This document shows positions 61,346-64,000 of a stretch of 64,000 bases of DNA, one piece after another (within the stretch, counting starts at the first letter, position 1; every line of letters begins with the position of its first letter). This DNA comes from Aulostomus chinensis. Its lineage: Eukaryota; Chordata; Actinopteri; Syngnathiformes; Aulostomidae. The DNA lies in contig JBBMOA010000002.1 of assembly GCA_037954235.1 (NCBI GenBank), forward strand, positions 2,749,551-2,813,550, in the 5' to 3' direction. Under the pieces are notes generated by a model. The model did not search any database. It was not told where the DNA came from and was given only the letters and a program-made list of their open reading frames with translations. Both the position numbers and the translations under genes were made by a program.

Positions 61346-64000
61346 CTAAGGACAGCAGCATAAGCAAGAGAGATTTTAGAACAATTTTGTCATAAAAGGT
61401 AAAAATCAGCTTGATGCTTATAAGTATTGACCCTGTCTTACAGAAAGTTTTACATCACTCTTGTATGAAAAACATTTTATCACCTATTTTGCTTCTTTTT
61501 TTGATAACTTTATTGCAAAAACTCTAAGTTCAATAAGGTCACATAATCATCTATTGCAATTATTCCTTGGTTTTCTTCTTTTACATTTGATACACCAATT
61601 ATGTAACCGAAAGGATAACAAACAAACAAAAATAAATAAACAACCATTAATTTTTGTGTGCATTTTAATGTGAAAATATGAATTACAATTTCTGCAGTTG
61701 AAACTAGATTAGACATATCATGGGTTCTGCTGCTTCACTACTTTTCAGAGACAAATATTATGGGACCAAAACAGAAAACACATGTACATATAAAGTAATA
61801 TCTATGAATACACACTGTGGATCCAAATTTAATCTTATTTGTGCAACAATCTCTCCACATTTCAGCTCTCTGATCAGGCATCAAACCATATACATGCTTT
61901 CACTTTGTCTTTGTCTGACAGAGAGATAATTTTGCTGCAGCAGCACAGGGCTGTAAGGGGGAGGCAGATGAATGCACTTTTTAGAAAACATTCAAGTTAA
62001 TCAGACGATTGGCTGTTAAAGGGTATAGCTAACCATGCCAAATGACTTTGGCTTTTGAAATGTTTGTTGCTAACATTGCCAAAGATAGTCACCATGTGGT
62101 TGTGATTAAACTGAGTGAACAGTCATTGGAATGTGAAGGAGTAGATGCAACCCTGGTTAATGTGCAAAAAGACGTGCTTTGTTTATCCACCTAACCCTCA
62201 CCAAGTTCACCTTCTCTTTCAAAATCATGAATGCAGGGAGTGCACTTTATGAAGGTGGGGCAGTCACAAGTAGTACTTGCTAAAAAATGTGACATTTCTT
62301 TTGGCAGGAAAGACCATGCCTTAACAATACCTATGGAAATACTGCATATGCTTTTATTACTAGTGCAGAGACTCCATCTCCACAACCAGGAAGTGCAGTT
62401 CTGGGCTTTGGTCTTGAAGAGAACCCAGAGATCACAACTCAGGCCTCAACGAACAGGCACTGCAAAAGAGTGAGATGCATGACTTGGAAAACAAAATGTT
62501 AATCTCAAAACATTCTCATAACTCTGGATGGAATGTAATGACCAACCATATAAATACCTCGACATCACAAGCAAAAGTCCAGTTTTTTAAAGTCCTAAAA
62601 TAGATGATATTCCCAGTTACATTTATCAACTGTGATGGTTTTGAATTTACAAAAGATCTGTGTATGTGGCTAACGTGGTGGATGAAGCACACAACAGTAG
62701 TCTATCCAAGCATTAATTTGCAAACTCCAGACAGAAAGATCCCATGCTCAGGCCGGGACTCCAACCCAGAACCTTCTTACTGTGAGGCCATAGTGCTAAC
62801 CACTGCACCACCGTGCTGCCCTACAACAGCAGTACTTGAGTCAAAATATATACCAGTGGCTCAGTCAAAATTTTAACTTAAAGGTGCCCTAAGCATTGTT
62901 GCCTGATGTGATTGACATTTCTTGTAAATACCAAATAGAAAACAGAGCAAGCTCAGCCCTCCCCATGTGTTTCTGTAAATGTTCTGAACGCGCATCAGCA
63001 TTGAAAGTGGACCTGTGCTGCGTTAACGTCTCTGAGATGAGTGAGCAGACTCCAACTGTAAGGGTGAGTAATTTATATTCGAAGTTATACAATATCTTTA
63101 TACAATATCTTCACAATATTAGGTTCTGAGTTACAGCTGATATATTAAAAATTATTTCATGATCTTTTGCGAAAGTGACACCTCTTGTAGAATTTGTCCT
63201 TCCTGGAATCGATACTAGTGCTAGCTAGGACTTATAGAGTAAGCTAGGAATAACAAGCTATTACAATGAAAAATGGTTTATGAGTGTCATAGCCACTATG
63301 CTACTCCACCAACTCTGCTTATTCCCCGATGTATGCATGTGCACTAACCCCCCATCCCCAATCATCTTGTTGACTGGCTGCAACGTGGTTTGTTATCTTT
63401 ATGTGCACATCCTGTGCACTCAGTGTTTGTTTGCCATTTGTGAACCCTGTGTTGTCTCCAGAGACCAGACTTTTTCATAGTGTATTCAGGGGGCAGGCAG
63501 CTGGCAGGTCAAGGTGAGATGCCTATGATTTTAGACAAAAATTCAATTGTGCTGAAACAATGCAAAAAGGCTTGTTTTACCTTGAAGTGCTTACTTGTAA
63601 TGATACTTCAAATATTGTGGCAGCCTGTTAAACTAACAGAGGTAGCGACATATTCCCAGTTGCCAGTTCAACGGACCCCAGATTTATTTGCCTTGCCATA
63701 GCACAGCTAACCCAAGGTTGAGGTGTCCCCTGGATAAACTAGGAACATGGTAACAAACATTTTCATAAACACTCCCTTCCCTGAACACTTACAAAGCCTT
63801 TACCCACTAAGGGGGACACCTCCCTCCACAAACACACAATCAGTCAATCCTCCCAGCGTTACATTATCCTGAACATATAATAATAATCAAGACACACGAG
63901 AGCACCAGGTTTTTCTTTCAGTTTGGTTCTTCTGCTTCTGGACTTTAAAACAGTTTTTGGAGACCCATTCAGCCATGCCTCAGCTATCCTACACACAGGA
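61346..64000. other. Upstream intron of the host gene, few recognised features
   Basis: No preceding exon was recognised, so the intron reaches beyond the window edge. A repeat copy lies at 62700-62825. The stretch 62880-63065 (AAAGGTGCCCTAAGCATTGT) looks like another dispersed repeat, as does 63480-63690, but I could not name them. Confidence 0.45.
62700..62825. repeat. Partial copy of the short dispersed fish repeat
   Basis: Shares GCAAACTCCAGACAGAAAGA and CCAGAACCTTCTTACTGTGA, then GCTAACCACTGCACCACCGT with the repeat at 60640-61000. Confidence 0.65.

Noticed and set aside
62191..62473. ORFs as an upstream CEMIP exon
   Set aside because: No G8-domain pattern and no splice-site and phase fit.

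Overview
The window looks like teleost fish genomic DNA. It holds many fish-type transposable elements (L2-clade LINEs with pentanucleotide tails, a Rex3-like RTE, an L1-Tx1 LINE, Tc1, pogo, hAT, Harbinger, Ty3/Gypsy and an endogenous retrovirus), long CA/CT/AT microsatellites, and one spliced vertebrate gene. Nothing in it looks bacterial.

The host gene is on the minus strand. Eight exons in transcript order (61109-61345, 55418-55597, 41265-41335, 41011-41106, 37494-37615, 8118-8268, 7248-7439, 1715-1884) have AG/GT splice sites and junction phases that fit at all seven joins. Together they give about 406 residues that read as the N-terminal half of a CEMIP/KIAA1199-type protein: the end of the G8 domain, a GG-type lectin region, a WxxW domain and the start of the beta-helix region. 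The first and last exons of the gene lie outside the window. About 1.2 kb of the 64 kb is host coding sequence; the rest is intron filled by insertions.

Layout: 1-1714 intron with an L2 fragment; 1715-8268 exons 6-8 of this set, with a 3.3-kb L2-like LINE between two of them; 8269-37493 a 29-kb intron. That intron contains an L1-Tx1 endonuclease fragment, an SGNH-esterase ORF1 fragment and a decayed retrovirus (about 9.6-26.7 kb). The retrovirus is split by an L1-Tx1 LINE (11-bp duplication), which is itself split by a hAT-Charlie element (8-bp duplication). Further along the intron are a second L2-like family, a Ty3/Gypsy remnant, a Rex3 fragment with a 14-bp duplication, a Harbinger remnant, and a Tc1 element carrying both an L2 tail and a hAT-Ac element. 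37494-41335 holds three exons with an L2-like LINE interrupted by a pogo element. 41336-55417 holds a Gmr1-like retrotransposon (integrase before RT/RNase H, SCAN-like Gag) split by a second, conventional Ty3/Gypsy with both LTRs. 55418-64000 has two exons, a Rex3-like LINE, a palindromic MITE and simple dispersed repeats.

I saw no undescribed host system. The most informative items are the nested insertions dated by duplications, the Gmr1-like domain order, the hairpin-unit minisatellite in the retroviral leader, the G-rich LINE 3' UTR, and a UG-repeat tract directly beside a host splice acceptor. All element ORFs are interrupted or incomplete. Family names come from recalled family features, not from searches.
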